Shown here one piece after another: positions 1-8,711 of a stretch of 64,000 nucleotides of DNA (its first letter is position 1; each line of letters starts with the position of its first letter). The notes under the pieces are model-generated. The model saw only the letters and a program-made list of their open reading frames with translations. It was not told the origin of the DNA and did no database searches. A program made the translations under genes and the position numbers. Source of the stretch: JAOSJT01 sp035362335 (GTDB taxonomy: Bacteria > Bacteroidota > Ignavibacteria > SZUA-365); NCBI GenBank assembly GCA_035362335.1, contig DAOSDL010000001.1, positions 124,001-188,000 on the forward strand, read 5' to 3'.

Positions 1-3000
1 TTGAACAACTGCAGGTGAATGTCGAAGGGATTGTCGAGATATCCACCGTTGCGCGTGTCCACATACAGTGTGTCGATGCTCGAACAGGTGGGCAGCAAAC
101 CCGCGTCGCTGCTGCGTTCGATGAACATCTCGCTGCAGCAATACTCCATGCCTCCATCAGAGTCCAGCACGCGCACACAGAGGTCGACGAGCGCGTTCTC
201 CTGCCGCGAGGTTGCATGCAGTCGCCAGCTCAGATCCTCAACGGCGCCGGCATCCAGTGCCGGAATCAGGCGCTCCAGCGACTCGCCGTTCGCAGGCACT
301 ACACCCGCAGGCAATTCCACAAAGGCACGCAACGCCTTGCTCGTACTGTTGCCCGTATTCCTGATGCGCGCGGTGAACAGCAAGGGATCGGGATCGTAGC
401 GCTTGTCCCGGTACAGCACCGAATCCGGCGCCTCACAGTGCAGCGCGACACCGGCCTTGCGCGCGGCGGGCACGAATACCGGCACCGCGCAAGTCGCAAG
501 CACGAGCTGTCGGCCCAGTCCACCGCGTCCCAACACCTGGAAACGCAACGTGTCCCAGCCCGCCACGGTGCGAGGCAACACGCGCACATGCCACTCGAGT
601 TGCCGTACGTCGCCCACCTGCATGGTGCCCACCTCGCGCAGCATGCCCTCGATGGGCGTGAGCAGTGTTTGGCCTTCGAGCAGCACCTGACAGTCTTCGG
701 CCCAGGTTTCACCGATATTGATCGCCGTGCTGCGGAAACGCAACGGATTGGGTGAATAATCCTGCGTCGTTTCGTCGTACTCCGGGGCGGCACTTTCCAG
801 CGCGCATTGCAAATCGAAGCGCGGCATGCGCACGCGTTGCACCCACACGGGATGGTAACACCAGAGCGGATCGGTATCCTCGCCCTGCACATGCACCCAC
901 AGCGTATCGTAGCCGTCGGTGTCGCGCGGATGCATGCGCACGCGGAACACCGCAGCGGCCACATCACCCGCAGCCATGTCGTCGGCCAGTGTGAACTGTG
1001 CCTGCGACGTGATAGTGAAGCGCGTGTCTTGCAGCAACTGCGCGCGTACGTCCCGCGTGGCGGCCGTACCGACATTGCGCACCTCGAGCTGCACGTCGAA
1101 CTCCTCGGGATCGTAATACTGCTCGCGGAAAAACACCGTGTCCGGCGCGGCGAGCGCGCATTGCAGTGCGGGGAAACGCGCGGGATCAATGACCAGCGTC
1201 GCGAAGCAGCGACGAGGGGCATGATTGTCCGCTTCGATCAGCACTTCTATCTGCAACGTGGTGGCTTCGAGTTGCTGCACGGCCTCGACCGTCCACAGCG
1301 CGCTACCGCTGCCCTCGGCGGGCAGGTTGCGCGGAGTGAGGTATTGCCAGCTGTCCGTGGGATTGATCGGACGAATCACGCCGGTATTTGTCAGCAATGT
1401 CACGCGTACATGGCGCGCCTCGGCGAGCCCGGCGTTCGATACGGTAACGGCGAGCGGAAATTGCGCGGGCTCATAGCTGCGCGTGCGGTCGTTCCAATGC
1501 ACCGAATCCCGCAATGCCACCTCGCAACTCAACAGCGGATGCACCGCCGCCTCGATGCGCAGGCTGCGCTCGCACACCACCGTGGGCATGTTGTCCGACA
1601 CTACGGTGACGCGCACTGGTACATTCTCGCTGTACTCTCTGGCCAAGGCTTCCACGCTCCATTGCGCCAGCGCATCGGCGCCCGGCGCCACATCGCGTGG
1701 TGTCATGTCCTGATCCGGCAGCTTGGGCGAAAGCAGCCGCAGCGCCGCCGCATCCACTTCCATGATCGCATGCAAACCGCGCGCAACAATGTTGCCAGCG
1801 TTGTGCGCCGTGACGGTAATGGGGAAAGGATTGCCCTCGAAGCGACGCTCGATTTGATTCCAGAGCAAAACATCCGGCATGTCCAGACTGCATGAGAGCA
1901 GTGGGCCGCGTGCGGAATCCACCCGTACCCACAGCTCGCACTCATCATACATCACCGCGCCCGCGCTTATGCGGAAGCGCAGCGGGAAGGAGCGCAAGTC
2001 CTTGTAACTCACGATTTCCACACGCCAGGTGGCGGAGGCCGTACCGCCGGGCAGCATGGTGGAAGGAGAGACCAACTGCGTGTATTCCGTGGGCTGTACC
2101 GCCTTCACAAGGTTGGCGTCCGCCAGCAACGTGGCCATCACATCGGAGATTTCGCGATTGCCGGAATTCGTCAGCGTCACCATCACATCAAAACGTGTGG
2201 GATCGTAGCCATTGAGCGCCTCGCTCCACCGCACCTGCACATCCCCGCTGGTGGCGCAACTCAAGCGCACCTCGCGTGCGCGAATCAGCACGGAGCCGTG
2301 CAGCAATTCTGGCACGAGGCACCAGGCGTCGAACATCCACTGCTCGAGGCGCACCGGTGTGCGTACCGTGTGCTCGGGATCCTTCGTGCGAAAATGCAGC
2401 AGGAACAACTCGCCGCCCACATTGCTCAGCTCCACGTCCTCTTCGAGACGAATGGTGATCAGTCCCGCGTTGCGTTGGAAGGAGAATTTTTTCCCCGCCA
2501 TGAGCGGGGCGGCGCTCACTCCAAGGAATTCGAGTACACTCTCGTCGAAACTCACCGAGAAGGTTGACTTGCTGAATACACCGTTGACGGGCGTCTCCAA
2601 TATCAGCGGCAAGGTGACGTTGCTGTTCGCCGCGGCTTCGGCTTCGCCGATGCGCAAACGCACTTTCTGGAAAAGATGGGGAAGATACGGCGCGGTGTAG
2701 CGCACGGTTTGGCGCACCGTGCCGCCGCAGAAATTCTTCAGCACCAGCTCCACCGTGCGCTCGGTGCCATCGGGACAACCGGTTTCGTATTCGAGATAGC
2801 AGTACGGAAAGCTCCAGCCGATGATGCCGGTGCGAATAGCCGAGTAAATGGCCGCGAGATCGCTGCCGGTCGCACTTTGATAATGCCGGCCGTTGGTGCG
2901 CTGCGCCAGCGCCGGGAGATTCCTGTCCGAGCCGGAACCGAGACCGATGGTGAACACCCGTATACCGTTCGCGTTCGCATAGGCTACCACCGAGTTCAAG

Positions 3001-3587
3001 GTGTGCTGCTTGCTGCCGTTGTCACCGCCATCCGACAACACGATCACCGCTTTGCAGGTGTTCTTCGCCGACCGCAGCAATTCGTATATCCCCGAGGCCA
3101 CGCCGTCCCACAGCGCCGTGCCGCCTTGTACGGTGATGCTGTTGATTCCCGCAAGCAGTTGCGGCTTCGAAGAGGTCATCGGCACGTCCAGGCGCACATC
3201 CGTGCTGAAACTCACGATCGCGGCTTCATCGCAATTATCGCCTTTGGGACTCATCTCGTTGACGAAGGAGCGCGCGCCGATTTTCATGTTTTCGAGTCTG
3301 TCGCCCATCATGCTTCCCGAGCGATCCATCACCAGCACTGCCGACACGCAGCAGGTGGGCTCGTCGAAGCAATGCAGTCGCGCGGATTTCATCAGCTTCC
3401 CGTTTTCGTAGAGTTCGAAATCCTGCGACTGGAACTGATTGTTCACAACGCCGTTGCAGTAGGCCTTGAAATACACGCGTATGCGCGGATAGTTGACCTC
3501 CAACTCCGCAATTTCCAGCGCGGGTTGCGCTGCGAGTGGCAAGCTGATGGCGCTGACGAGCAGCAGAAGTAGGAGCGCTCTGCTCAT
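1..3587 (-). CDS. Secreted VWA-domain protein with tandem repeats (3' end outside window)
   Basis: The frame stays open from an ATG at 3587 to the window edge, so about 1195 residues are visible and the C-terminus is missing. Residues 1-20 form a signal peptide ending in LPLAAQ. A von Willebrand A domain follows, with the MIDAS motif DRSGS at residues 88-92, a GGTALWDG threonine motif and a later VVLSDGGDN strand. Downstream of the VWA and a cohesin-like segment lie at least seven tandem units of roughly 90-150 residues. Most begin with Leu-x-Cys and carry an NxG turn (for example VTLTNSGNRE, VTVRNAG-like), which resembles CARDB/Ig-like cell-surface modules. VWA plus Ig-like arrays usually mediate adhesion or extracellular protein contacts; that role is inferred. 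A T9SS sorting tail would be expected at the missing C-terminus but cannot be seen. The gene is divergent from the lipoprotein gene at 3805. Confidence 0.85.
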   Translation of the reverse strand, partial: MSRALLLLLLVSAISLPLAAQPALEIAELEVNYPRIRVYFKAYCNGVVNNQFQSQDFELYENGKLMKSARLHCFDEPTCCVSAVLVMDRSGSMMGDRLENMKIGARSFVNEMSPKGDNCDEAAIVSFSTDVRLDVPMTSSKPQLLAGINSITVQGGTALWDGVASGIYELLRSAKNTCKAVIVLSDGGDNGSKQHTLNSVVAYANANGIRVFTIGLGSGSDRNLPALAQRTNGRHYQSATGSDLAAIYSAIRTGIIGWSFPYCYLEYETGCPDGTERTVELVLKNFCGGTVRQTVRYTAPYLPHLFQKVRLRIGEAEAAANSNVTLPLILETPVNGVFSKSTFSVSFDESVLEFLGVSAAPLMAGKKFSFQRNAGLITIRLEEDVELSNVGGELFLLHFRTKDPEHTVRTPVRLEQWMFDAWCLVPELLHGSVLIRAREVRLSCATSGDVQVRWSEALNGYDPTRFDVMVTLTNSGNREISDVMATLLADANLVKAVQPTEYTQLVSPSTMLPGGTASATWRVEIVSYKDLRSFPLRFRISAGAVMYDECELWVRVDSARGPLLSCSLDMPDVLLWNQIERRFEGNPFPITVTAHNAGNIVARGLHAIMEVDAAALRLLSPKLPDQDMTPRDVAPGADALAQWSVEALAREYSENVPVRVTVVSDNMPTVVCERSLRIEAAVHPLLSCEVALRDSVHWNDRTRSYEPAQFPLAVTVSNAGLAEARHVRVTLLTNTGVIRPINPTDSWQYLTPRNLPAEGSGSALWTVEAVQQLEATTLQIEVLIEADNHAPRRCFATLVIDPARFPALQCALAAPDTVFFREQYYDPEEFDVQLEVRNVGTAATRDVRAQLLQDTRFTITSQAQFTLADDMAAGDVAAAVFRVRMHPRDTDGYDTLWVHVQGEDTDPLWCYHPVWVQRVRMPRFDLQCALESAAPEYDETTQDYSPNPLRFRSTAINIGETWAEDCQVLLEGQTLLTPIEGMLREVGTMQVGDVRQLEWHVRVLPRTVAGWDTLRFQVLGRGGLGRQLVLATCAVPVFVPAARKAGVALHCEAPDSVLYRDKRYDPDPLLFTARIRNTGNSTSKALRAFVELPAGVVPANGESLERLIPALDAGAVEDLSWRLHATSRQENALVDLCVRVLDSDGGMEYCCSEMFIERSSDAGLLPTCSSIDTLYVDTRNGGYLDNPFDIHLQLF

Positions 3588-3744
3588 GATTCCGTCCGTT
3601 TGATGCGGTATGGAGAAGGGCTCGGGTATCCGCGACGTTACGGCTTTTCCGCGTGGGGAACAAGGAGCAAAAAGAGGTAAACGTCCGGACCAACAAGAAT
3701 GACACGCGCGATGGGTCAAAGTTACACCTCCGCGACGCGAGAGG

Positions 3745-3773
3745 TTGCTTGTTTAAAATATTACGGGTACCAT
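3745..3773 (+). promoter_or_regulatory. Promoter of the 3805 lipoprotein gene
   Basis: TTGCTT and TACCAT are separated by exactly 17 bp. The predicted start of transcription lies about 25 nt before the ATG at 3805. The pattern matches the consensus seen repeatedly in this window. Confidence 0.5.
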
Positions 3774-3804
3774 TGTATGGAATATCCACGACAATGGAGA
3801 AGAC

Positions 3805-4446
3805 ATGCGTGAAATCATCGGACGCACATTACTGGCGGTTTGCCTGTTGTGCGTGTTTGTGGCCTGCGACAAGGACGAGGACACTCCCGTCAATCCGTCG
3901 CCCACTGGCTCGTTGACCATCACGGGCACCGTGCAGTTCAAGAAAAACATCAGCGTCCCATCGTCCGCAATCCTCTCCGGCGTGTGGGTGGTATCCAGCG
4001 GATCGCCGGACTACGCGTACATGTTCGGTCGCGGTACGGTCAATTTCGGGGCGGGGACGTTCAGCATCACCTTCGACAATCCCCCGCCGACGGAGGCATT
4101 GAACAGCTACGCACCCTCGCGTGATTTGCCGCCGCTCGGTGTGGGAGCGATTGTGTTGGGGGATTTCGCCTCGGCCAATCCGCATAAAATGACGGATGAC
4201 GAAGGACAGCACTTCTACGGCGCGGTGAGCAACATCGGCATCATCTATATCGGCGGCGATCCGGCGAAATACAACGACACGTCATCATCCACCGACTGGC
4301 CGAAAGATTTTCCCTCGGGCTACGGCGTGGGCGAAGGCGTGGATATGGAGCAAACCTTCGATATTTTCGTTCCCATTCCCTTGCGAAGCTTCATCCTCAC
4401 CATCACCGACGATCCAGCGGATATCACCTTCCCCGACTGGACCTGA
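3805..4446 (+). CDS. Hypothetical lipoprotein
   Basis: A 213-residue protein with a short N-terminal hydrophobic segment and a lipobox ending VFVAC, with Cys21 the predicted lipidation site, followed by acidic KDEDTP. This predicts an envelope lipoprotein. The rest has alternating hydrophobic strands (GSLTITGTVQF, FSITFDNPP, IGIIYIGGDP) and ends FILTITDDPADITFPDWT, so a mostly beta fold is likely. I do not recognise the family. The gene has its own candidate promoter just upstream and faces away from the VWA protein gene. No catalytic motif is visible. Confidence 0.75.
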   Translation: MREIIGRTLLAVCLLCVFVACDKDEDTPVNPSPTGSLTITGTVQFKKNISVPSSAILSGVWVVSSGSPDYAYMFGRGTVNFGAGTFSITFDNPPPTEALNSYAPSRDLPPLGVGAIVLGDFASANPHKMTDDEGQHFYGAVSNIGIIYIGGDPAKYNDTSSSTDWPKDFPSGYGVGEGVDMEQTFDIFVPIPLRSFILTITDDPADITFPDWT

Positions 4447-4597
4447 TCTTTCCGTACCACGGAGCGATGAATGGCCGTCGGGATAGTAGCTGCTGTTCAT
4501 CGCTTCCCCATACTGGGGCAGTGTATTCGGGTTGAAAGGATCTCGCCCGAAGACCTCGCTCCACACATGATCACACGGACCCGCGTGGCGTTCGACA

Positions 4598-4813
4598 TTA
4601 CGTCAGCACCTCTTCGAACAAATGGAGCAGCGCTATTCTTTCAAGATCGCCCGCACGTGCGGTTGTATTGGCGAAAATACCCCGACCTTCGAGTACACAC
4701 GGTGTGGCTCAGATCATTGATCCGTTCCCCAATACGAGCAGCTTCTGCTCGAGAAGCGCTACCGCGCCGTCGAGATCGGGCACACCGTAGACACACGTGC
4801 ACAGTGCATCCAT
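4598..4813 (-). pseudogene. Possible decayed gene fragment
   Basis: The stretch 4447-4948 has no intact gene. On the minus strand the frame starting at an ATG at 4813 reads as plausible protein (MDALCTCVYGVPDLDGAVAL onward). It meets a TGA at 4709-4711 and then continues sensibly (ATPCVLEGRGIFANTTARAG) to a TAA at 4598-4600. Another protein-like stretch (WSEVFGRDPFNPNTLPQYGE) follows in a shifted frame at about 4480-4566. This suggests a gene broken by a stop and a frameshift. I cannot name the original product. Chance open reading is an alternative, since GC-rich DNA gives long open frames. Confidence 0.3.
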
Positions 4814-4948
4814 GATTGACTCACGCGCGGAGTTGTGTTCCGCTGGTGATGCTGCCGCTCCTGCACGAACAGGCCAGCACCTTCCGAACCGAATGGGCAA
4901 AGCGGCGCGACTGCACTGCGCCTGGGAAATGGGATGAACCCGCTGACC

Positions 4949-5365
4949 TCAATCGAGGAAATACACGTTGTAGACGAATGCGAAATCCTTGTAGTCCACG
5001 TAGAGTTGGTAGCGCTCGTCTTCGTGATTGACAATGAATCGAATGCGACAAGTCGTGCCATCCTTATCCACGCAGAAGAACGACATGACATCATCGCCAT
5101 CTTGATCCGTGACTTTGCCCTCATACTCCGCGACGTCGTACACCTGCGTGACTTTGGAGTAGATCGTGATGCGATCCTCATCGAGGTCGATGGTCATGAG
5201 TACATTGGTATCCTCCCAATCACTCCAATCGGACCACGTTTCGTTCTCGAAGGACCGGATTGCCAGCGATTTCGATCGGAGCTTATACACCTGGGCGTGT
5301 GAAGTGGGGGGAAGAATGAGCAAAACGAGTATGGAAACGAGAGCGAGAGGTACGATTCGTTGCAT
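4949..5365 (-). CDS. Small secreted hypothetical protein
   Basis: A 138-residue protein starting at an ATG preceded by GGAGG at a suitable distance. Residues 1-24 form a clear signal peptide (MQRIVPLALVSILVLLILPP followed by TSHAQ), so the mature protein is exported. The mature part is rich in Asp and aromatic residues, with alternating strands (DRITIYSKVTQVYDVAEY, ERYQLYVDYKDFAFVYNVYF) and two Cys (FFCVD, TTCRI) that could form a disulphide. The family is not recognised. It stands alone between the decayed region and the YggX-like gene. Confidence 0.7.
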   Translation of the reverse strand: MQRIVPLALVSILVLLILPPTSHAQVYKLRSKSLAIRSFENETWSDWSDWEDTNVLMTIDLDEDRITIYSKVTQVYDVAEYEGKVTDQDGDDVMSFFCVDKDGTTCRIRFIVNHEDERYQLYVDYKDFAFVYNVYFLD

Positions 5366-5613
5366 GGTGAAGCCTCCGGTGGGATGGTGGTCCATAATCG
5401 GCGCTCACGTGTCGCGGTCCCGTGTGCGACGTCCGTCGCTTTGTCGCCGGGAACGGCGTCACGAAAGGTCCTCGCCGTTCGTTTCTTCACTTTTTGCGTC
5501 CGTGAGAAAATTACCACATTGGTTACATCATGGCAACCACGGTGCCGCTCCCGGGAGTGTTTGCGCGGTGCGGCGCGTTATATTGGAATGGCATCATGAA
5601 CAAGGAGCATCCC

Positions 5614-5892
5614 ATGTCAGTGATAACATGTTCGCGTTGTGGCGGTGAGAAGGAAGCCGTCACGAAAACCGCCTTCTATCGGGGCGAGGTGCGGGAGAAA
5701 CTACTCGCGCATGCCTGTCAGGATTGCTGGGGCGAGTGGATGAAAATGCAGATCATGCTGGTGAACGAATACCGCCTGAATCTCATGGATCCTTCCACCG
5801 ACGACTTTCTCAACAAGCAGGTACTCGCCTTTTTCGGCATCGACGATAACGGCGACGTGGCGAAAGTGGATTACGTTCCTCCGCAAGCCTGA
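5614..5892 (+). CDS. YggX-like Fe(II)-trafficking protein with two CxxC motifs
   Basis: A 92-residue protein. The start at 5614 is chosen over the ATG at 5596 because AAGGAG sits 7 nt before it. The core CWGEWMKMQIMLVNEYRLNL followed by MDP strongly resembles the YggX family signature (AWAEWLKHQTMLINEKRLNL in enterobacteria), a small protein linked to oxidative damage protection and Fe-S cluster maintenance. Unlike the usual family member it has two CxxC pairs, Cys6/Cys9 and Cys35/Cys38, which could bind zinc or iron. The C-terminus is extended (FFGIDDNGDVAKVDYVPPQA). It is cytoplasmic and monocistronic. The family call rests on the motif; the metal site is inferred. Confidence 0.7.
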   Translation: MSVITCSRCGGEKEAVTKTAFYRGEVREKLLAHACQDCWGEWMKMQIMLVNEYRLNLMDPSTDDFLNKQVLAFFGIDDNGDVAKVDYVPPQA

Positions 5893-5932
5893 ACATCGCC
5901 AGCGCCCTTCTGGCAGCACAACATCTTTCCCT

Positions 5933-5968
5933 AAAAAACGCGGGTCGACGCCCTGAAGCGTCGACCCG
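5933..5968. terminator. Hairpin terminator after the YggX-like gene
   Basis: An A6 run at 5933-5938 is followed by a perfect 11-bp stem (5941-5951 with 5958-5968) and a six-base loop. The T run would be on the minus-strand transcript. A hairpin of the same layout lies at 8228-8265. Confidence 0.55.
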
Positions 5969-6119
5969 TGTGCATTCACGGTGGATTGTATACGTCGCTA
6001 CGGAATTCCGGCCTGGAACCCCGTTGCTGTAACCAGAAAAAGAGTTTGGTGTCTACTGGCTAAAGCTCATCGGAGTTACCGAATCTAACTCGCTCACGAC
6101 GGATTTACGTGGAGGGATT

Positions 6120-8228
6120 ATGAGAATGAGTGCGGTCAGTTGTTTGTCTTGTTTACTTCTTCTCGTGATGAACGCGCAAAGTCGCGCTCAGTCCGGGTGG
6201 ATCTGGCAACATCCAGCACCACAGGGAAACAGTCTTTATGACGTGGTATTCACGAGTACGACGGACGGGATCGCGGTTGGAGACCATGGCACAATCCTAC
6301 AGACGAGCGATGGTGGAACAATATGGTCGGTGATGGTGAGTAATAGCAATGTGGACCTCCGTGCTGTTTCCTTTTTCGGTACAGAGGTTGGCCTCGCTGT
6401 TGGCAAGGAGGGGACGATTCTGAAAACAACGGACAGAGGACAGCATTGGACGAGACAACACAGCGGCACTACAAACTGCCTGTTGGATGTCTGTGTTATC
6501 AGTGATCAGGTTGGTTTCGTCGTCGGATCGGGAGGAATTGCTCTCAAAACGAGTGATGGAGGAACGACGTGGTCTCAGCTTCAGACAGGAACGGACAGTG
6601 ATCTCAACACACTCTTCTTCGGTGATGATGTTACAGGAACAATCGTAGCGATGAACGGAATTGTTCTCCGTACTTCGAATGGAGGAATCGATTGGATCAG
6701 ACAGACTGAGAAGTATATGATTGGGCATCCAAACGATGTGTTTTTCGTCGATGACAACATCGGATTCATCGTTGGGAATGCCGGAAGGGTTTTCCGGACG
6801 ATCAATGCCGGTAATTCCTGGGAAGAGCAAATGAGCTACGTCCGGGATAATCTCTACGCAGTCGCATTCAGTGACCACAGTAATGGTATTGCTGTAGGCG
6901 GAAACGGTACGATTATTTATACGACCGACGGCGGATTGCTTTGGAATACAGCTCCACGCAGCACAGAGATGTCACTCTACGGACTCTTTCTCCAGAAGCC
7001 GGGAAACGCAATTGCAGTAGGAGTCGGTGCTGAAATCATCTCAACAATGAATGGCGGGATGAGTTGGGAAGCATCTGATAATCAGCCACGAAAAAAGCTG
7101 AATGCTGTGCGATTCATTGACGCGAGGAGAGGAACCATCGTCGGAAATGGTGGATCGATCTTTCACACGGAAGACGGAGGAATATCCTGGCAGTCCCAAG
7201 TCAGTGGAAGCACGTCGGATCTTTACGGTGTATCCTTCGTCGACGATAGGATCGGACATGTGGTTGGCACGGATGGCACCATCCTGTCGACCTCGAATGG
7301 GGGTAGGAACTGGATAAAACGCGGGAATGGCAGCAACAATACACTCTTTTCTGTTAAATTCACGGACTCGAATCACGGAACGGCAGTAGGACAGGACGGG
7401 ATAGTACTTTCTACAAGCGATGGAGGCGCCGGGTGGTCAATCCTATCAAGCGGGACGGGAAATCCACTCTACGGGATTGATTTTTTTGACGATTCGCACG
7501 GAATTGCCGTTGGGAACAATGGTACCATCATAACATCCTCCGACGGTGGAAGCACTTGGTCGGTCCGTGAAAGTGGAAGTACGGGATCGCTTCTTGAAGT
7601 CTCCATTCTGGATGCAACCACAGCTATAGCGGTTGGTCAGGATGGAATAATTCTTCGCACCACCGATGGGGGAATTCGGTGGGAATCACAAGAGAGCAAT
7701 ACCACGTCATTCCTGCATGGCATCTCTTTTGTCGATGAGAACACGGGTTGTGTTGTCGGTGGTAATGAAGCGATTATTCTACGGACAACGGATGGTGGAC
7801 AGCACTGGGCTCCTCAAGCTGGACGCACTTCCAACTTCCTCTACGGTGTCTCATTCACGGATGCAAGCAATGGAACGATAATTGGTGACCACGGCAGCAT
7901 TCTCCGCACCACCACCGGAGGCGTGACATGGATCGAAGAGGTGAAGTCCGGCCCCGCCGTCTTTCACCTCGCCCAGAACTATCCCAACCCAGTGTCTGTG
8001 AGTACGACCATTCCCTTCACTCTATCGAAGACTGAAGACGTGCGTCTGAGTATCTGTGACGTGCTGGGACGCGAGGTTGCTGTACTGGTGGATGGAACTC
8101 GAATGTCTGGTGAACAGTCGGTCTCTTTCGATGCAACCAGACTCCGGGCCGGGATCTACTTCTCCGTGCTCAGGACGAGTTCGGCGGTAGAGACAAGGAA
8201 AATGCTGGTGGTGGACTCCCTGCGCTGA
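6120..8228 (+). CDS. Secreted YCF48/BNR-type beta-propeller with T9SS sorting domain
   Basis: A 702-residue protein with a signal peptide (cleavage near QSRAQ) and a good Shine-Dalgarno sequence (GGAGG). About 13 repeats of roughly 43 residues follow, each of the form GIAVGDHGTILQTSDGGTIW. This pattern is typical of YCF48/photosystem II assembly-like and BNR propellers, often found in extracellular proteins of Bacteroidota and Ignavibacteria. The last 85 residues begin with FHLAQNYPNPVSVSTTIPF and end with a GIYFSVLR strand and a basic MLVVDSLR end, the type A T9SS sorting domain. The protein is therefore predicted to cross the outer membrane through SprA and be anchored or released. Base composition is visibly lower in GC than its neighbours (near half in sampled lines, against about 70% in uvrA), with many GGA, ACG and ATT codons, hinting at a different origin. 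The specific role is unknown. Confidence 0.9.
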   Translation: MRMSAVSCLSCLLLLVMNAQSRAQSGWIWQHPAPQGNSLYDVVFTSTTDGIAVGDHGTILQTSDGGTIWSVMVSNSNVDLRAVSFFGTEVGLAVGKEGTILKTTDRGQHWTRQHSGTTNCLLDVCVISDQVGFVVGSGGIALKTSDGGTTWSQLQTGTDSDLNTLFFGDDVTGTIVAMNGIVLRTSNGGIDWIRQTEKYMIGHPNDVFFVDDNIGFIVGNAGRVFRTINAGNSWEEQMSYVRDNLYAVAFSDHSNGIAVGGNGTIIYTTDGGLLWNTAPRSTEMSLYGLFLQKPGNAIAVGVGAEIISTMNGGMSWEASDNQPRKKLNAVRFIDARRGTIVGNGGSIFHTEDGGISWQSQVSGSTSDLYGVSFVDDRIGHVVGTDGTILSTSNGGRNWIKRGNGSNNTLFSVKFTDSNHGTAVGQDGIVLSTSDGGAGWSILSSGTGNPLYGIDFFDDSHGIAVGNNGTIITSSDGGSTWSVRESGSTGSLLEVSILDATTAIAVGQDGIILRTTDGGIRWESQESNTTSFLHGISFVDENTGCVVGGNEAIILRTTDGGQHWAPQAGRTSNFLYGVSFTDASNGTIIGDHGSILRTTTGGVTWIEEVKSGPAVFHLAQNYPNPVSVSTTIPFTLSKTEDVRLSICDVLGREVAVLVDGTRMSGEQSVSFDATRLRAGIYFSVLRTSSAVETRKMLVVDSLR

Positions 8229-8265
8229 AAAAAGAAGAGCGGAACCGTTTAAATTCCGCTCTTCT
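8228..8265 (-). terminator. Terminator of tRNA-Ile, possibly bidirectional
   Basis: Reading the minus strand, an 11-bp stem (8265-8255 with 8243-8233) and loop are followed by a T6 run. It lies directly downstream of the tRNA gene and also follows the YCF48 gene on the plus strand. Confidence 0.7.
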
Positions 8266-8303
8266 GTGCATTCACTGCATCCAAGAGCCTTGGGTGCAGG
8301 GAG

Positions 8304-8377
8304 TGGGCCCTGCCGGACTTGAACCAGCGACCAATGGATTATGAGTCCACCGCTCTAACCAACTGAGCTAAGGGCCC
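8304..8377 (-). tRNA. tRNA-Ile (CAU anticodon, lysidine type)
   Basis: A 74-nt cloverleaf: acceptor stem GGGCCCT/AGGGCCC, D arm GCTCAGTTGGTTAGAGC, anticodon loop CTCATAA with CAU, T arm GCTGGTTCAAGTCCGGC and discriminator A. The variable and T-arm region (TGGTCGCTGGTTCAAGTCC) matches E. coli ileX-type tRNA-Ile2 rather than elongator tRNA-Met. The C34 is therefore expected to be modified to lysidine by TilS to read AUA. No CCA is encoded. Confidence 0.88.
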
Positions 8378-8451
8378 AAGTATTTCAATGTACCAAGGAT
8401 CGCGGGGAAAATCAATGCGTCGCGCGGGGAGGCAGCGTCACGACGAGCAAA

Positions 8452-8586
8452 GTGTGAAGAGTAAAGAGTAAAGCGAGCTCAGCGCAATTTCCAGCCTCGT
8501 TGCTGCAAGTGTCCAACAGCACCCGGACCGCGATATGAGCCAGAGCCCTCGTCCCTCGTCCCCGCTTTACTCTTTTCTCTTCACAC
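8452..8586. repeat. Inverted repeat with 24-bp arms in an intergenic gap
   Basis: The 334-bp gap 8378-8711 holds no gene. A purine-rich 24-bp arm at 8452-8475 is the reverse complement, with one mismatch, of 8563-8586, with 87 bp between them. This would form a long stem in RNA or single-stranded DNA. The arms are built from AGAGTAAAG-type words. Confidence 0.7.
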
Positions 8587-8711
8587 CAACGCGGAAAAGG
8601 AAAAACTCGACCCCTGTCGATGTCCTTGGAATACGGCTCACGCATTGTCCCGACGTGCGCTTTTCCGTAATTTACCCGCGACACGCCCAATGGCCACTCA
8701 AGGAGAACTCA

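Noticed and set aside
807..1895. 362-codon plus-strand frame within the VWA repeat region
   Set aside because: Antisense to a conserved repeat protein; His/Arg rich and without a start signal.
8228..8275. Integron-like attC site
   Set aside because: The hairpins at 5933 and 8228 flank one gene like a cassette, but no RYYYAAC/GTTRRRY core sites and no integrase are seen.
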